A stretch of 64,000 nt of DNA from Planctomycetes bacterium MalM25 (GCA_007745835.1 CP036424.1:3769968-3833967), one strand, 5' to 3'; shown: positions 54,251 through 63,566, numbered from the stretch's first letter. The notes: generated from the sequence alone by a model not told the origin. Numbers and translations are program-made.

Positions 54251-55471
54251 TTACTTCACCTTGATCGGGGCCAAACGGCCCGACATCAGGTCGAAAAGCC
54301 GCGAACGGACCAGATCGACCGGCAGGGCGTAGGTCTCTGTGCGGCCGGCACGCGAGATATTGATGCCGACGACGCGCCCCTCTAGATCGACAACCGGCCC
54401 GCCACACTGATCCGGATCGAGCACCGTATCGTGTTGCAGCGCGGTGGGGAAGCCGAACCGGCGCTGGCTCAGCTTGCCGCCCAAGTTATTCTGGTAGTAG
54501 GCACGACGCTCCGCGGCGTTTGGGGCCCAACCGCGAAGGATCGCCATCAAGGTGAGCTTCTGCTCGTCCCGCTCGACGCGCAACTCGATCCGGTCGCCCG
54601 GGTTCCGGCCGCGGATGACGGCGCCCAGGTCTTGTGGCGTGGCGGTCGGATGGCTGTCGACCGACAGGATACGATCGCCCGGCTGTAAACCCGCTTCGCT
54701 GGCCGCGGAATCGGGCGTGACCGATTCGACCACCACCGCGGGCTGCTTCCCCGGCTGCGGCGTGGCGTTGACGTCCATCCGGATACCGAGGAACCCGTCG
54801 CGTTTCTCGATCTCACGTGGCAGCACGCTCAACACCCCGACGGCAATCGGATCTCGAGCCAAGCCGACCGTCGCCAGCCAATCGCCCGGCATCATCCCGG
54901 CCGCGGACGGTGTGGGCTTACCCTCCGATTCCTGCTTAGCTTGCTCGTCGGCTTGCTCATCGACTGCCGGGTCGGCGGGCGGATTCTCGGAGCGGAGGGC
55001 GACGAACTGTTGCCCGCCCGGCGCCGCGTCGGCGATGGCGAGGACGGGCAGGTCCTTCGCGTCGATCTTCAGCATCGCCAGATCGGTCGGCTCGTCGATC
55101 CCCACCACGCGGGCGTCGAACTCGCGGCCGTCTTTCAGGCGGCAGGTGACCGCGCCGCGGATCAGACTCCCTTTGGTGAGGATCCACCCATCGGGCCCGA
55201 CGATCGCGCCCAGTGCGATCCGTTTGCGGTTCTGTCGCACCTCAACCGTCGCGCGACGTGTTTCCGAAACCACGGGGCGGAACGCCTCGCGGACGTGCGG
55301 GCCGCTCGTGTAACGCGAACGGGGCACCCAGATCTGCTCAAAGACCTCGGTGACGCTCTCGACCATCTCGCGGACGGCCTGCTTCTCCTCGGGCGTGGCG
55401 TCGTCACGCTGAGCCAGGGCGGGCGCCGCCGCCAGGATGGCGAGCAGCAGGGCAATCGATCCGTTCTTCAT
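54251..55471 (-). CDS. HtrA-like protein with substituted catalytic residues and an internal PDZ domain
   Basis: A 406-residue exported protein (signal MKNGSIALLLAILAAAPALA). Residues 75-160 form a trypsin-like N-lobe, where the usual I-L-T-N-x-H-V reads ILTKGSLI, so the catalytic His position is Ser102; the Asp (D130 in PTDLAMLKI) is kept. A PDZ domain lies at about 225-312 (FLGIRMDV...SAASEAGLQPGDRILSVDSHPT). Only after the PDZ comes the strand with the nucleophile region, DPDQCGGPVVDLEGRVVGIN, where Ser is replaced by Cys356. So either the protease is inactive or it is an unusual Cys variant, with the PDZ inserted in the protease fold. Its ATG overlaps the stop of the upstream HtrA-like gene (ATGA). 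Confidence 0.8.
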   Translation of the reverse strand: MKNGSIALLLAILAAAPALAQRDDATPEEKQAVREMVESVTEVFEQIWVPRSRYTSGPHVREAFRPVVSETRRATVEVRQNRKRIALGAIVGPDGWILTKGSLIRGAVTCRLKDGREFDARVVGIDEPTDLAMLKIDAKDLPVLAIADAAPGGQQFVALRSENPPADPAVDEQADEQAKQESEGKPTPSAAGMMPGDWLATVGLARDPIAVGVLSVLPREIEKRDGFLGIRMDVNATPQPGKQPAVVVESVTPDSAASEAGLQPGDRILSVDSHPTATPQDLGAVIRGRNPGDRIELRVERDEQKLTLMAILRGWAPNAAERRAYYQNNLGGKLSQRRFGFPTALQHDTVLDPDQCGGPVVDLEGRVVGINISRAGRTETYALPVDLVRSRLFDLMSGRLAPIKVK

Positions 55472-56586
55472 CGCCCCTCCTGAGCCCAATCGGCGGTCAA
55501 GTCGGCTCCGGGGAACTCAACCGGTCGCCGGCCGAGCCAGACCTCGAGTTCCACCTCCAAGTCGCCCCGCCGCACAACGAGGGGCGTCCGTTCGAAGGCC
55601 TCGAGCCGCTTCACACGGCGGTGCAGATCGCGGAGCGAATCGATGGGGTCTTCGTCGATCCGCAGCAGCACGTCGCCGACCAGCACGCCTGCCTGGGCAG
55701 CGGGCTCGTCGGCAAAGACCTGGGTCACGACGACACGGCCCTCCGTTTGGCGCGCCGCCAAGCCGACCTGCGGGCGCCAGTCGCCCGGCTCCTCGCCGTC
55801 GGGCAGTCCGATCATCCGGCCGCTCAGCAAGCGATCCCAACCACGCCGGTAAGCCGCGACCGGCACGTGGTAGTTGCTGGTGATCTCCTCGCCGATCTTG
55901 CTGTGGATGCCGATCACCTCACCGCGCAGGTTCAAGAGCGGTCCGCCCGAGTCGCCGCCCACGAGGGTGACGTCGGTGTTGATCGCCTCGTCGCGGGTGT
56001 AGAGCACACGGCCCAGCCGGACGGGCGGCGCGCGGCCCTCGACAAAGCCGTTCGGCTGACCCAGCCCCACCACCCAGTCGCCCGGGGTCACACCCTCCTC
56101 GGCCAGCGGCACGAAGGGCCATTCCGGCTCGGATAGCGAGTTGGCCTTCTCGGGCGATTCGGGGGTCGGTGGTTTATCAGTGATGCGCACCAGCCCGCTG
56201 TCGAGCCGGTGGTTCACGCCGAGCGAGAGACCGCGGACGCGCGAGTTGTCTGGGAAGCGGACCCAGACCACCCGGTTCGGTTCGACACAGACGTGCCCCG
56301 CCGTGAGCACGAGGCCGTCGCCCGAGATGATCACGCCCGAGCCGACCGAGTCGTTCAATTCGACGGCGACCGTCACGGGTCGGGCCGCCTCGACGACGCG
56401 GCGGACCTGCGTCTGCAGCAGACGGAGCTGGTCGACGGTCTCCGGGGGGCCGGATTCGAGGGCCTCGTCCAGCCCGGCAGGCAGATCGAGCGGCTCGCCG
56501 GCGGTCGCGGGACGGATCCAGACCGAGAGCCCCAACGCTAGCATCGAAGCTAACGCCGCGACGCGGCCGGCCGAACTACTGTACAT
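55468..56586 (-). CDS. HtrA-like serine protease with PDZ domain
   Basis: A 372-residue exported protease (signal core VAALASMLALGLSVW). The catalytic triad is complete: His98 in VLTAGHVC, Asp129 in RLDSGLVRI, Ser213 in GGDSGGPLLNL. A PDZ domain follows at about residues 265-350 (AAQAGVLVGDVLLRIDEDPIDS). It acts outside the cytoplasm, probably in envelope protein quality control. It is translationally coupled by a four-base overlap to the degenerate HtrA-like gene downstream, suggesting a regulatory or heteromeric partnership. Start ATG 56586 or GTG 56592. Confidence 0.88.
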   Translation of the reverse strand: MYSSSAGRVAALASMLALGLSVWIRPATAGEPLDLPAGLDEALESGPPETVDQLRLLQTQVRRVVEAARPVTVAVELNDSVGSGVIISGDGLVLTAGHVCVEPNRVVWVRFPDNSRVRGLSLGVNHRLDSGLVRITDKPPTPESPEKANSLSEPEWPFVPLAEEGVTPGDWVVGLGQPNGFVEGRAPPVRLGRVLYTRDEAINTDVTLVGGDSGGPLLNLRGEVIGIHSKIGEEITSNYHVPVAAYRRGWDRLLSGRMIGLPDGEEPGDWRPQVGLAARQTEGRVVVTQVFADEPAAQAGVLVGDVLLRIDEDPIDSLRDLHRRVKRLEAFERTPLVVRRGDLEVELEVWLGRRPVEFPGADLTADWAQEGR

Positions 56587-56627
56587 CCGCACTTGACAGT
56601 AAACACTTGTCTAGCAGAATCGGTGTA

Positions 56628-56644
56628 GGGAGGCGTCGCCTCCC
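56628..56644. promoter_or_regulatory. 17-bp palindrome upstream of lexA
   Basis: GGGAGGCGTCGCCTCCC is a perfect palindrome around one base, about 60 bases before the lexA start. A second compact palindrome, GGGGGCG-GA-CGCCCCC, lies at about 56671-56686. Either could be an operator or simply a member of the intergenic repeat families; neither matches the GAAC-N4-GTTC or CTG-N10-CAG LexA boxes. Confidence 0.35.
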
Positions 56645-56704
56645 GACGATCCTGAATTATAGCCGCCCGGGGGCGGACGCCCCCGCTTTAGCACGGAGAT
56701 TCTC

Positions 56705-57316
56705 GTGGCCAACGGAGTTTCGCTCGATTCGCTCACCAAGCGGCAACGCGAGGTGCTCGACTTTATCCGCGATAAAATCGAGAGTCGGGGCTACGGGCCG
56801 ACCGTCCGCGAGATCGGCGAACAGTTCGAGATCGCCTCGCCGAACGGCGTCATGTGCCACCTCAAGGCGCTCGAAAAGAAGGGCCTCATCACCCGCGAGG
56901 CGAACCGCTCCCGAGCGATCCAGCTCGCCCCCGAAGCCCAGACGCCCACCGGCATGCCGCTGGTCGGCTCGATCGCGGCGGGCAGCCTGACCGAGGCGAT
57001 CGAGACCGCCGAGCGTTTCGACTTCGAGGACTGGTTCCCCAGCAAGCGGAGCCACTTCGCGCTGCGGGTGAAGGGCGACTCGATGATCGAGGCCGCCATC
57101 GCCGATGGCGACTTGGTGATCTGCAAGAAGGCTCGCACCGCGCAGAAGGGGGACATCGTCGTCGCCGTGACCGACGAGGGGGACGCGACCCTCAAGTACT
57201 GGTACCCCGAAGCGAACCGCGTGCGGCTGCAACCGGCCAACAGCGAGATGAAGCCGATCTACTGCCGCAACGCCCAGGTGCAGGGGATCGTGACCGGCGT
57301 GGTTCGGCGCGTTTAG
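56705..57316 (+). CDS. lexA: LexA repressor
   Basis: A 203-residue SOS repressor. The N-terminal winged helix (LTKRQREVLDFIRDKIESRGYGPTVREIGEQF) binds DNA. The self-cleavage site is Ala92-Gly93 in SIAAGSL, and the Ser/Lys dyad is Ser126 (KGDSMIEA) and Lys164 (DATLKYW), at distances normal for the family. RecA-bound single-stranded DNA triggers cleavage. The start is GTG 56705. No SOS box of known type is seen upstream. Confidence 0.93.
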   Translation: MANGVSLDSLTKRQREVLDFIRDKIESRGYGPTVREIGEQFEIASPNGVMCHLKALEKKGLITREANRSRAIQLAPEAQTPTGMPLVGSIAAGSLTEAIETAERFDFEDWFPSKRSHFALRVKGDSMIEAAIADGDLVICKKARTAQKGDIVVAVTDEGDATLKYWYPEANRVRLQPANSEMKPIYCRNAQVQGIVTGVVRRV

Positions 57317-57375
57317 GCGCAGGGACATTGCATCCGTGCTGGGTGTGGGCTGGATAAGCGGGCGAAGGCGGGGTT

Positions 57376-57445
57376 GGGAGGGCGACGCTCCAGCGGAGCC
57401 GGTCCCGGGTACCCGCCTCCGGCTCGGCGGGAGCCTCGGCCTCCC
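57376..57445. repeat. GGGAGGGCGACGCTCC...GGGAGCCTCGGCCTCCC palindrome
   Basis: Arms at about 57376-57402 and 57419-57445 are imperfectly inverse and enclose a CCCGGGTACCC centre. It resembles the GGGAGGGCGAGGCTCC-type palindromes that are widespread in planctomycete and cyanobacterial genomes. It lies between convergent lexA and VOC genes. Confidence 0.75.
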
Positions 57446-57486
57446 GATGAATCGATATCCATCCCCGGGATGAATGTTCGTATTCC

Positions 57487-57948
57487 CTAGCCCCCGGCGA
57501 ACATCGCCTCCATCTTCTGCTGCACCTCTTCGACGGGGATCTCGGCGAAGAGGGTGAGCAGGCTCCAGCGGTGCCCGAACGGGTCGCGGAGCTTCGCCAT
57601 CCGGTCGCCCCAGAACATGTCCTCGGGCGCCTGCTCGACGGCGCACCCCGCGGCGGTGGCCTGCGCAAACGCGGCGTCGCAGTCCTCGACGTACAGCGCG
57701 AGCGACACCATCGGCCACTGCGTTTCGGTCGGCGTGGCGAGGTCCATCTCGGGCGTCACGCCGGCGAGCATGAAGTGCGAATCCCCGACCACCAAGTCGG
57801 CATGGGCGACACCGCCGTCGGGAGTGGAGAGACGCATCGATTCCTTGGCGCCGAACGCCTTCTCGTAGAACGCGATCGCCTCACCGCCGTCCGGCACGAT
57901 CAGGTAGGGCGTCAACGCGTGGTAACCATCGGGGCGGTGGTCGGGCAT
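57487..57948 (-). CDS. VOC-family (PhnB/glyoxalase-like) protein
   Basis: A 153-residue protein with the VOC beta-alpha-beta pairs: LTPYLIVPDGGEAIAFYEKAFGAKE at the start, LALYVEDCDAAFAQATAAG in the middle, and MAKLRDPFGHRWSLLTLFAEI near the end, typical of the PhnB-like branch. Catalytic function is often lost in this branch, so no reaction is assigned. Start ATG 57948; the frame upstream is antisense to the kinase gene leader and not coding. Confidence 0.88.
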   Translation of the reverse strand: MPDHRPDGYHALTPYLIVPDGGEAIAFYEKAFGAKESMRLSTPDGGVAHADLVVGDSHFMLAGVTPEMDLATPTETQWPMVSLALYVEDCDAAFAQATAAGCAVEQAPEDMFWGDRMAKLRDPFGHRWSLLTLFAEIPVEEVQQKMEAMFAGG

Positions 57949-58098
57949 CGGGGGCCTCGCGGATTCGAGCTCACAGAGACAAGGGGCACTGCTCGATTTG
58001 TAGCAAGTCGCGATCCCGATGACCAACATTCCGATCCGGAGCGTTAAATCCTTGCAAAGCCGGCTCGACACCCCGCTGCGGGGCGGCATGATGGGGGG

Positions 58099-59787
58099 AT
58101 GGTCCGCAGCCGCCTCTTTTGGAAGCTCTTCCTCGGGTTCACTCTGGTGAACGTGCTGGCGGCGGTTGCGCTGGTGTTCGCCACGTGGGCGTGGCAGAAG
58201 GATCGCGCCGCGCAGCTCGTCGAGCAGGAACTGAACACGGCCGCCCTGCTGCTGACCGAGGACGCGGTCGCCTGGGCGAAGGACCCCAGCGAAGCGAACG
58301 CCAAAAGGCTTAGGGATCTTGCCGACAGAATCAACATCGACCTGCGGGTCTCGCGCAGCGGCAACCAGACTCTGGAGGCGCCTAAGCACGGCCGCGACCG
58401 CGACGCCGCGCAGTCGGTGCACACGCACCGCATTCTCTCGGACGACTCGGGGGGCGTCGGCGAGCTGTGGCTCGAACGCCCGGCACAAACGCTCACGCAA
58501 ACGCTCGGCAAGCTGTGGGGCGTGTACATCTTCTACGCGCCGCTCGTGGCCTTGCTGATGGTGGCGGCGGGCTACGGGGTGATCGCCCACCTGGTTGGCC
58601 CGGTCCGTGCGCTGAACCGCGCCGCCCGGGCGATGGCCAACGGCGACTACCAGCAACGAGCGTTCATCACCAACCGCGATGAATTGGGCGTGCTCGCGCG
58701 ATCCTTTAATCAGATGAGCGAAGAGCTCGGGCAGCGGCTGACCGAGTTGCAGGAGAGCGACCGCCGGCAGGCGACCGTGCTGGGGGGCATGATCGAGGGC
58801 GTCATCGCGATCGACGATCGCCAGCGGGTGCTGTTCGCGAACTCCGCCGCCGGCAAGCTGTTCGACTTCTTGCCCCCGGAGGTCGAGGGTCGGCCCTTGC
58901 TCGAAGCGGCTCGCAACCACTCCCTGCACCAAGCCGCCACCACCTCGATCGATTCTCGCACCCCCCAAAGGCTCGAAATCGATTGGGACGAACGTGTCCT
59001 CTCCGTGCAGGTGACGCCGCTCGTGGGCGAGCCGGCGACCGGCGCGATCATCGTGCTGCACGACACGACCGAGCTGCGCCGGCTCGAGAACCTAAGGCGT
59101 GACTTCGTCGCGAATGTTTCGCACGAGCTGAAGACCCCACTGAGCACCATCAAAGCGAACGCCGAGACCCTGCTCCGTGGGGCCATCGACGACAAGGAGC
59201 ATCGCGGCAAATTCCTGCGCGGCATCGACGAGCAGTCCGACCGCCTGTCCGAGCTGATCCACGACATGCTCAACCTGGCCAGGATCGAATCGGCACAACA
59301 GCCGTTCGAGATCCAGTCGGTCGAGGTCTCAAGAGCCGTGGAGGAGTGCATCGAGAACCACCTCCACCGCGCCGAGTCGAAGCGGATCGAGCTCACGATG
59401 TCGCCTCCCGAGGGAGAGGCCGTGCACCTCGTCAAGGCAGACCGCGAGGGGTTGCGGGTGATCCTCGGCAACCTGGTCGACAACGCGATCAAGTACACCC
59501 CCGAAGGGGGCGCGGTGTGGATCGCCTGGGGCGCCGAGGGCGAGCACGCGGGGCGCCGGGTGCGGATCGAGGTCTCCGACACGGGGGTCGGCATCCCCGA
59601 GGAGAAACTCACGCGCGTCTTCGAGCGGTTCTACCGGGTCGACGACGCACGTTCACGCCACCTGGGCGGGACCGGCCTGGGGCTCTCCATCGTCAAGCAC
59701 CTGGCGCAGGCGTTTGGCGGTTCGGTCGAAGTCGAAAACCAGCCGGAACAGGGCGCCTGCTTCGCGGTGCTGCTGCCGAGTGGCTAA
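58099..59787 (+). CDS. Sensor histidine kinase (PhoR/WalK type)
   Basis: A 562-residue membrane sensor. Domains in order: membrane helix at about 11-31, periplasmic region, second helix at about 138-165, HAMP (about 165-217), PAS (about 220-325), HisKA with phosphorylated His342 in VANVSHELKTPLS, and HATPase with N-box DNAIKYTPEGG, G1 DTGVGIPEE and G2 GGTGLGLSIVKHL. The layout matches PhoR, which senses phosphate limitation with PhoU and the Pst system, but the response-regulator gene is not beside it, so the signal is unknown. Confidence 0.9.
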   Translation: MVRSRLFWKLFLGFTLVNVLAAVALVFATWAWQKDRAAQLVEQELNTAALLLTEDAVAWAKDPSEANAKRLRDLADRINIDLRVSRSGNQTLEAPKHGRDRDAAQSVHTHRILSDDSGGVGELWLERPAQTLTQTLGKLWGVYIFYAPLVALLMVAAGYGVIAHLVGPVRALNRAARAMANGDYQQRAFITNRDELGVLARSFNQMSEELGQRLTELQESDRRQATVLGGMIEGVIAIDDRQRVLFANSAAGKLFDFLPPEVEGRPLLEAARNHSLHQAATTSIDSRTPQRLEIDWDERVLSVQVTPLVGEPATGAIIVLHDTTELRRLENLRRDFVANVSHELKTPLSTIKANAETLLRGAIDDKEHRGKFLRGIDEQSDRLSELIHDMLNLARIESAQQPFEIQSVEVSRAVEECIENHLHRAESKRIELTMSPPEGEAVHLVKADREGLRVILGNLVDNAIKYTPEGGAVWIAWGAEGEHAGRRVRIEVSDTGVGIPEEKLTRVFERFYRVDDARSRHLGGTGLGLSIVKHLAQAFGGSVEVENQPEQGACFAVLLPSG

Positions 59788-59805
59788 CCGTGGTTGCGGC
59801 GACGG

Positions 59806-61083
59806 CTACTCGGCGCCGATCGCGTACAACGCGTCGAACGTCCGCAGGTACAGGCGTCCCGCGTGGGGGACGGGCGAGGAGGAGATCGCCTCGCCGAGGT
59901 CGTTCTTCGCCAAGACCTCGAACTCGCGCCCGGCCCGGATCACCGTCACCACGCCGCCGCGCGAGGTGAGGTAAAGCTTGCCATCGGCCAGCAGCGGCGA
60001 GGCGCGGTGGCGATCGCCGACCGTCCGCTTGCGGTAGATCTTCTCTCCGGTCGAGGCTTCGAGGCACGTCAGGTTGCCGTTCTCGCTGCACAGGTAGACA
60101 AGCCCTCCCGCAACCACCGGCGAGGGGACGTCGGGCGTCGCTTGGGGCAGCCGCCACGCGACGTGTTCGCTGTCCGTGAGGTCCCCTTCACCGCCAAGTC
60201 GCACGCCGACCACAAGGCTCTTCTTCGCCGTCGGCACGACCACCAAGCCCTCCCCCGCCGCCGGCGAAGCGACGAACCGCAGCGTCGGGTGGTACGAGGC
60301 GTGTGAATTGAGCCCCGCCAGCCGCCAGCGTTCGGCGCCGGTTTGCAGGTCGTAGGCGACCGCCGCGTCGGCGCCGTGCGTGACGAGCACCCGCTCGCCC
60401 CCTTCGCCCGCGATGAGGGGCGAGGCGTAAGAATGCTCACACTCCTTGCTTGCTTCGGTCTCGCGTCCGACGGACCAAACGGTCTCCCCCGTTTCTAAAT
60501 CGAAGCAAGCCACGCGGGCCTCGCGGGTCGCTGGGTCGCCGTCCCCGTGGACCCACTGCACGTACACGCGGCCGTCGTGCACGATCGGCGAGGAGGCGTA
60601 GCCGAACTGGATGTTCAACGGCGTCAAGCGTTCGCTCAACGAGAACCGCCAGACGGGCTCCCCCGTGACGCGGTAGCAAGCGAGCACGCCATCGCCCATG
60701 GCGGCGACCACGTTCCGGCCGTCGGTCGAAGGCGAGGGCGAGGCGAGGTTGCCCTCGTCGCCTCGGAACTCGGCCGAGCCGGTCGAAACCGTCCGCCGCC
60801 AGAGCGGCTCGCCGCTGTCGACGTCGAACGCGCAGAGGAGCAGCTCCTCTTCGTCGGGGGTGGTGAGGAAGAGCCGCTCGCCGGCGATCACGGGCGTCGA
60901 GCCCGCGGGGCCGGGCAGAGGCCGCCGCCAGATCACGTTCTCGCCAGCGGACCACTCGGTTGGCAGTCCGGTCGCCTCGGCGACGCCGTCGGTCCCCGGG
61001 CCGCGCCAATGCGGCCAATCGGCCCGAGTCGAGGCCAATGAAACGAGGACGATCAGGCAGGCTGAGAGGGATCGCATGGGCAT
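59806..61083 (-). CDS. Exported PQQ-like beta-propeller protein
   Basis: About 425 residues: signal peptide (RSLSACLIVLVSLASTRA) and then the DWPHWRGPGTDGVAEATGLPTEWS opening common to planctomycete PQQ-repeat proteins. Propeller blades follow, for example LLLCAFDVDSGEPLWRRTV, VACFDLETGETVWSVGRE and YLCSENGNLTCLEASTGEKIYRK. It likely resides in the periplasm as a scaffold or dehydrogenase-like protein lacking obvious catalytic residues. Two adjacent ATGs (61083 and 61077) are equal choices for start. Its opening is similar in style to the PQQ protein at 19975-21201. Confidence 0.85.
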   Translation of the reverse strand: MPMRSLSACLIVLVSLASTRADWPHWRGPGTDGVAEATGLPTEWSAGENVIWRRPLPGPAGSTPVIAGERLFLTTPDEEELLLCAFDVDSGEPLWRRTVSTGSAEFRGDEGNLASPSPSTDGRNVVAAMGDGVLACYRVTGEPVWRFSLSERLTPLNIQFGYASSPIVHDGRVYVQWVHGDGDPATREARVACFDLETGETVWSVGRETEASKECEHSYASPLIAGEGGERVLVTHGADAAVAYDLQTGAERWRLAGLNSHASYHPTLRFVASPAAGEGLVVVPTAKKSLVVGVRLGGEGDLTDSEHVAWRLPQATPDVPSPVVAGGLVYLCSENGNLTCLEASTGEKIYRKRTVGDRHRASPLLADGKLYLTSRGGVVTVIRAGREFEVLAKNDLGEAISSSPVPHAGRLYLRTFDALYAIGAE

Positions 61084-61191
61084 TGCGGGTTGCGAGGGCA
61101 ATCGGCGCTGGCCCACCCGAGGCGACCACGCCCCGGACCAGCTACGATGGAAAGCGTACCCGCGCCGGGGCCCGCCTGCGAACCGCCCGCC

Positions 61192-62847
61192 ATGAATCTC
61201 ACCTCGATCCCTCAAATCTACCGCAACGCCAACCGGTGGCGTGAAATCCTCGCGGTGCTCAGCAAGCACGGCCTGGGCGACCTGCTCAGCCGCTTCGAGC
61301 TGCCGATCGCCTCGCGGCTGATCCGCGGCCGCGGCGACTCGAAGGCCTCCTCCATCCGCCGCGAGGAACGCCTCCGCTTGGCGCTCGAGGAGTTGGGGCC
61401 GACCTTCATCAAGCTCGGCCAGGTCCTCTCAACTCGCCCCGACCTGATGGGCGTGGAGTTCGCCGAGGAGCTGAGCAAACTGCAATCCGACACCAAGCCC
61501 GACCCGCCCGAGGTGATCCGCCAAGCGGTCGAATCCGAGCTGGGCCATTCGCTGAAAGAGGCCTACGCCGAGTTCGACCTGAACCCCGTTGCTTCGGCGT
61601 CGATCGGGCAGGTGCACCGCGCCAAGCTGCACGACGGATCGGACGCCGCGGTGAAGGTACGACGGGCCGGCGTTGAAGAGCTGGTGCGGGTCGATACCGA
61701 CATCCTGGTTGGCCTCGGCGAGCTGGCCGAGCGGATCCCCGACCTGGCGCCGTACCGACCCCACGCCATCGCCCAAGAGTTCCAGCGCTCGATCCGCCGC
61801 GAACTCGACTACCGCGACGAGCTCCGCCGGCTCGACCAATTCCGCGAGGCGTTCGCGAACGACGAACGGGTCGTCATCCCCAAACCGTATTCCGAGGTCA
61901 CGACCGAACGCGTGCTCACGATCCAGTGGCTCGACGGGGTTAAGCTCTCCGACGACCCGGAACGCCTCCCGCCCGGCGTCGACTGCGCGAAGGTCGCCCG
62001 CCACGGGGCCGAGGTCTTCCTCGAGATGATCTTCGAGCACGGCCTCTACCACGCCGATCCGCACCCCGGCAACCTGATGGTGATGCCGAGCGGGGCGCTC
62101 GGCTTGCTCGACTTCGGCATGGTCGGCCGCATCAACGACGCGCTCCGCGAGGACCTGGAGGACGTGCTGATCGCGATCGCCGCCGATGATCCCCCCGAGC
62201 TCTCCGCCGCGTTGCTGCGGATCGGCACACGCCCCCGCGACCTGGACGAGGACGCCTTCCTTAGCGACGTGACCGACTTCGTCGATCGCTACGGGCATCA
62301 GAACGTCAGCCGCTTCGATCTGGCGGGCGCCTTGACCGAGCTCTTCCGCCTGGTCCGCAAGCACCACGTGACGCTCTCGCCGCAGCTCGCGATGCTGCTC
62401 CGCTTGATGGTGCTGCTCGAGGGCTCCTCGAAACGGCTCTCGCCCGACTTCTCTCTCCTGGAACTGCTCGGCCCGATGCAGCGGCGGATGATGCTGCGGC
62501 GGCTCAACCCGAAACGGCAGGCGAAGAAGGCCCGCCGGCTGATGGGCGAAGTCGAGCAACTCGCGGAGGAGATGCCTCGGCGGCTGCGTGACCTCCTTAC
62601 GCAGTTCCAATCGGGCCGCTTCGAGGTTCACCTCGATCACCGCGGCCTCGAACCCTCGGTCAACCGCCTGGTGCTCGGCCTGCTGACCTGCGCCCTGATC
62701 CTGGGCGGGTCGCTCATGGTGAGCCACAACGTTTGGCCGCTGTACGGCGTCTCGACGCCCGGGGTGCTCGCGTTCGCCTTCAGCGGGTTGCTCGGCCTGC
62801 GGCTGTTGCGGGCGATCAGCAAGTCGGGCTGGCTCGATTCGCAGTGA
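61192..62847 (+). CDS. ubiB: UbiB/ABC1 atypical kinase
   Basis: A 551-residue member of the ABC1/UbiB protein-kinase-like family needed for ubiquinone/quinone lipid handling. The KxGQ motif is in FIKLGQVLSTRPDLM, the Ala-rich loop and Lys in SIGQVHRAKL and AVKVRRAGVEE, and the catalytic and metal motifs are HADPHPGN and LLDFGMVG. Two C-terminal membrane helices (LVLGLLTCALILGGSLMV and GVLAFAFSGLLGLRLL) match UbiB. ATG 61192 is chosen; the earlier frame is Pro-rich and non-conserved in style. Confidence 0.9.
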   Translation: MNLTSIPQIYRNANRWREILAVLSKHGLGDLLSRFELPIASRLIRGRGDSKASSIRREERLRLALEELGPTFIKLGQVLSTRPDLMGVEFAEELSKLQSDTKPDPPEVIRQAVESELGHSLKEAYAEFDLNPVASASIGQVHRAKLHDGSDAAVKVRRAGVEELVRVDTDILVGLGELAERIPDLAPYRPHAIAQEFQRSIRRELDYRDELRRLDQFREAFANDERVVIPKPYSEVTTERVLTIQWLDGVKLSDDPERLPPGVDCAKVARHGAEVFLEMIFEHGLYHADPHPGNLMVMPSGALGLLDFGMVGRINDALREDLEDVLIAIAADDPPELSAALLRIGTRPRDLDEDAFLSDVTDFVDRYGHQNVSRFDLAGALTELFRLVRKHHVTLSPQLAMLLRLMVLLEGSSKRLSPDFSLLELLGPMQRRMMLRRLNPKRQAKKARRLMGEVEQLAEEMPRRLRDLLTQFQSGRFEVHLDHRGLEPSVNRLVLGLLTCALILGGSLMVSHNVWPLYGVSTPGVLAFAFSGLLGLRLLRAISKSGWLDSQ

Positions 62848-62853
62848 CCGGCG

Positions 62854-63024
62854 TTAGCTCGCCACCTCGGCCCCGCCACCGCCAAAGTCGAGCAAGGTCT
62901 TCTCGACCCGCTCGTTCAGACGGTCGAGATCGGCCAGGAGCCGCTGCTGCCGCTCATCGATCGCGGCGAGGCGATCCTCGTCGCGAGATCCGGCATCGTG
63001 CTGCAGATTTGGCGATTTCGGCAA
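62854..63024 (-). CDS. Possible 56-residue helical protein with TTG start
   Basis: The frame ending at TAA 62854 encodes a strongly amphipathic stretch (DEDRLAAIDERQQRLLADLDRLNERVEKTLLDF). There is no in-frame ATG or GTG for a long way, but TTG at 63024 is preceded by CGAGG and gives a sensible 56-residue protein. The longer open frame upstream runs antisense through rpsU and is not coding. It converges with ubiB (six bases between stops). No family is recognised. Confidence 0.45.
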   Translation of the reverse strand: MPKSPNLQHDAGSRDEDRLAAIDERQQRLLADLDRLNERVEKTLLDFGGGGAEVAS

Positions 63025-63360
63025 CGCTACGGCCTCGGGGCCCTCTATCGGGCGGGGCCTCCCCCGCCGCTCATCCGAGAAGATCGACCCGGGGTCACCC
63101 CGATTCGGAGGCCAAGCGGGCAGGGATCGGCGCCAGCAGCCCCCTAATGAGCGGGACCCTGCGGGGCTTTCGGGTCGGGAAAGCTGGGGTGGAGCTGCGG
63201 ATGAAGCCCGTTTGTGAAAGCAAAAACGGGTAGCGGGGGCCCACTCTCCGCGGTATGCTTGCGGGTCTGCGGCCAGTTTCGGCCGAATACCGTACAACTC
63301 CCCATCCCGACGGGCCGCGAATGAGCGCCCGTCCCGCGACCCTAAGAAGCGAGCGCCGAC
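63025..63360. promoter_or_regulatory. Region upstream of rpsU
   Basis: About 335 bases between the divergent small gene and rpsU. TATGCT at 63253-63258 could be a -10 element for rpsU. No gene is recognised, and no clear bS21 leader structure was identified. Confidence 0.35.
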
Positions 63361-63558
63361 GTGGTAAAGCTGACCCTTCGCGACAAAGAGACGGCCCAAG
63401 AGGCCGTGCGTCGATTCCGCAAGCTCGTCGAGCGTAGCGGCATCAAGAAGGAGATGCGGATCCGCGAGTTCTACGAGAAGCCGAGCGCCACGAAGCGTCG
63501 CGCCAAGCTCCGCGCTCAGCGTCGCGCCCGCCGCGAGCGGACGCTCGCCAAGCGCTGA
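63361..63558 (+). CDS. rpsU: 30S ribosomal protein bS21
   Basis: A 65-residue very basic protein matching bS21: the N-terminal [26 protein letters not shown] and [25 protein letters not shown], corresponding to the R-x-x-E-x-Y-E-K-P-S-x-x-R motif. It helps the small subunit start translation. Start GTG 63361. It stands alone, without dnaG or rpoD nearby in the window, and is followed by a tandem repeat. Confidence 0.92.
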   Translation: MVKLTLRDKETAQEAVRRFRKLVERSGIKKEMRIREFYEKPSATKRRAKLRAQRRARRERTLAKR

Positions 63559-63566
63559 CGTTATTT

